Origin: Lachnospiraceae bacterium
GTDB lineage: Bacteria > Bacillota_A > Clostridia > Lachnospirales > Lachnospiraceae
Assembly: GCA_003446335.1 (NCBI GenBank)
Contig: DMAZ01000117.1
Location: 11,930-18,392, forward strand
Direction: 5' to 3'
DNA length: 6,463 bases
Of the stretch, positions 4,593-6,463 are shown piece by piece; the first letter of the stretch is position 1; the number at the start of each line of letters is the position of its first letter. A program made the translations under genes and the position numbers. A model generated the notes under the pieces. It searched no databases and was not told the DNA's origin. It saw nothing but the letters and a program-made list of their open reading frames with translations.

Positions 4593-6463
4593 TTACAATA
4601 TTTCAAAAAGAATTGCGGCAAAATCACCGCCAAGCATATGCAGGTCCATTCTGTCGATCGGAATACCTATATTCATCAGTTCATCCCCATAGGCAGAAAA
4701 CTCTTTTGATAAAGCATCTTTCTTACTGTATCCGTATGTATCGGCAAGAACGCCTGCCCCACAGTTCTCGACCCTGTATCTCACCTTATAGTTTCTCTGA
4801 GGATCCAGACCTTTCAGTCTGAATCTGATCCAGGAAGCATTTACTTTATTCAAAGTCTGAACATACAAGGCTATCGCCCTGCTCCTGTCGGAAGATACGA
4901 CCATCCAGCCTGTCTCGTTACGCTCAAAAGGACTGATCAGCCGGTAAAAATCTCCGTCCATCTGAATAAGATCCCTGTTCCTCTTCATAAAATCTATCTG
5001 TGACTTAACGGCAAGGAGCTCATCTTCACGAAGCTTTCCCAGCACCAGCTCATAACCGAATGTCCCGAAAAAAGCAACTGCCGCGCGGGTACCGAGCGGT
5101 GTCACCCGCCCGAGCTGATGATTCGGGACGGCGGAAACGTGAGAGCCGATGAATGACAGCGGATAAACGATCGAGGTCCCATACTGGATCTTACATCTTT
5201 CATGAGCATCTGTATCATCACTGCACCATGCCTGCGGTGCATAATAAAACATACCCGGATCAAATCTGGCTCCTCCGCTGGCGCAGGATTCAAAAAGAAT
5301 ATCCGGAAATTCACGGGTGAGACGCTCATACAGGCTGTACACACCCAGAATATAACGATGCATGATTTCCCCCTGGCGTTCGGGCGGATAAAAATCACTG
5401 AACGGCTCCGTCATATAGCGGTTCATATCCCATTTTATATAGGAAATTTCCGATTCCCGCAGAATTTTGGAGACCATTCCGTATATATGCTCAACGACAT
5501 CCGGCCTCGTATAGTCAAGCACATATTGATGTCTGGTCTGGCAGGAAACTCTTCCAGGAGTCTTAATAAGCCAGTCCGGATGCTCCCTGTAGAGGTCACT
5601 GTCCTTATTGACCATCTCCAGCTCGAACCAGAGACCGAATCCAAGACCGATCTCCCTGATCTTACGCGAAAGCCCTCCGATTCCCGACGGGATCTTTTCA
5701 AGATTGCAGTACCAGTCTCCGAGTCCCCGGCGGTCATCATTTCTGGCACCGAACCATCCGTCATCCAGCACGAACAGTTCCACCCCGACATTTGCGGCTT
5801 CCTGTGCCATTTTCAGAATGATATCCTCATTGAAATCGAAGTACGTCCCCTCCCAGTTATTGAGAAGAATGGGGCGCGGTCTGTCTCTCCATCTGCCCCG
5901 CGCAAGCCGGCTGCGATACAGCCTGTGATACGTCCGGCTCATGCCGCCGATTCCATCCTCTGAATAGACCATGACGACTTCCGGGGTGGTAAAACTCTCA
6001 CCGCTTTCAAGCTTCCAGGTAAAATTCTCCGGACTGATCCCGATGGTGAGACGGGTCATATCGAAGGTCGAGACCTCGACATTTGCAAGGAAATTCCCGC
6101 TGTAGACCAGACTGAACCCGTAGACTTCCCCATGATCTTCCGTGGCATCCGGGCGCAGAAGCGCTATGAACGGATTCTGTTCTGCTCCACCCGCCGTTCC
6201 GCATATTCCCTGGATTCCCTGGTGCCCCATTTCGAGCCTTCTGCGTTTCGGGTAACGTTCGCGTCCCCACGCTCCGGACAGCTGAAGCAGGTCGTAATCC
6301 ATATCGAGGAATTCTACCGAAGCGCTCACGGCTCTCTCTATAAAGACGCTCTCTTCACCATCCTGTTCAAATCGCGCATGTCTCGTAATAACAGGGTATT
6401 CGGAATAAATCGTATAGGACAGATACAATGACGTTCCCATAAGATCGTCATGCAGGCGTAGTT
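4593..6463 (-). CDS. Alpha-galactosidase, glycoside hydrolase family 36 (N-terminus outside window)
   Basis: Retaining alpha-galactosidase, expected to release terminal alpha-galactose from raffinose-type oligosaccharides or melibiose. 622 residues are visible; family members run near 730, so about 110 N-terminal residues are missing. The ATG at 6440 is not the true start: the frame stays open to the edge and reads LRLHDDLMGTSLYLSY, typical of the N-terminal beta domain. Counting from the 6440 Met, the visible beta domain runs to about 185, and the TIM barrel follows with NNWEGTYFDF (194-203), FVLDDGWFG (223-231), YIKWDMNR (334-341, nucleophile D338), ESCASGGARFDPG (384-396) and WCSDDTDAHER (405-415, acid/base probably D408). 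A C-terminal beta domain covers about 515-615. All key residues are present and the frame is unbroken. A signal peptide cannot be judged, but most relatives of this length are cytoplasmic. It ends 7 bp before a strong terminator. Its promoter and sugar-transport neighbours, if any, lie to the right of the window. Confidence 0.95.
   Translation of the reverse strand, partial: LRLHDDLMGTSLYLSYTIYSEYPVITRHARFEQDGEESVFIERAVSASVEFLDMDYDLLQLSGAWGRERYPKRRRLEMGHQGIQGICGTAGGAEQNPFIALLRPDATEDHGEVYGFSLVYSGNFLANVEVSTFDMTRLTIGISPENFTWKLESGESFTTPEVVMVYSEDGIGGMSRTYHRLYRSRLARGRWRDRPRPILLNNWEGTYFDFNEDIILKMAQEAANVGVELFVLDDGWFGARNDDRRGLGDWYCNLEKIPSGIGGLSRKIREIGLGFGLWFELEMVNKDSDLYREHPDWLIKTPGRVSCQTRHQYVLDYTRPDVVEHIYGMVSKILRESEISYIKWDMNRYMTEPFSDFYPPERQGEIMHRYILGVYSLYERLTREFPDILFESCASGGARFDPGMFYYAPQAWCSDDTDAHERCKIQYGTSIVYPLSFIGSHVSAVPNHQLGRVTPLGTRAAVAFFGTFGYELVLGKLREDELLAVKSQIDFMKRNRDLIQMDGDFYRLISPFERNETGWMVVSSDRSRAIALYVQTLNKVNASWIRFRLKGLDPQRNYKVRYRVENCGAGVLADTYGYSKKDALSKEFSAYGDELMNIGIPIDRMDLHMLGGDFAAILFEIL

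Noticed and set aside
5202..5963. A 253-codon open frame on the plus strand
   Set aside because: It is fully antisense to the catalytic barrel of the alpha-galactosidase, whose motifs are intact, and its translation shows no recognisable domain.

Overview
The window looks like chromosomal DNA of a gut- or rumen-type Clostridia bacterium, most likely Lachnospiraceae. This is inferred from mid-range GC, strong AGGAG ribosome binding sites, a GH36 alpha-galactosidase, a short-lipobox lipoprotein and the general style of the small membrane proteins. No rRNA, tRNA, CRISPR array, transposase or phage gene was seen. Every gene I accept lies on the minus strand, so the window reads from right (6463) to left (1).

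Layout in transcription order: (1) 6463-4593 is a GH36 alpha-galactosidase whose N-terminal ~110 residues lie outside the window; it ends in a strong intrinsic terminator hairpin (4559-4585). (2) A new promoter (TTGAAA-17-TATCAT, 4503-4531) starts a tight three-gene unit: a PAP2-family phosphatase (4425-3826), a large lipoprotein with a DUF3298/RsiV-like middle region (3829-2054, sharing ATGA with the phosphatase), and a single-pass membrane protein with a tyrosine-rich 11-residue tandem repeat and a very basic linker (2047-1310). All three products should act at or across the cytoplasmic membrane, so I read this as an envelope module of unknown purpose. (3) A 109-bp intergenic stretch holds a perfect 11-bp inverted repeat built round GTATAC, a likely operator for (4) a small XRE-family regulator (1200-862). 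(5) Forty bp further on starts an acidic helical protein (821 to the window edge), cut off before its stop.

The alpha-galactosidase is insulated from the rest by its terminator and is probably functionally separate. The regulator and the acidic protein form a second transcription unit, possibly autoregulated, and the acidic protein may also have its own promoter in the end of the regulator gene. No function could be recognised for the acidic protein or the tyrosine-repeat protein; these are the least explained parts of the window. There is no gene-free stretch longer than about 170 bases.
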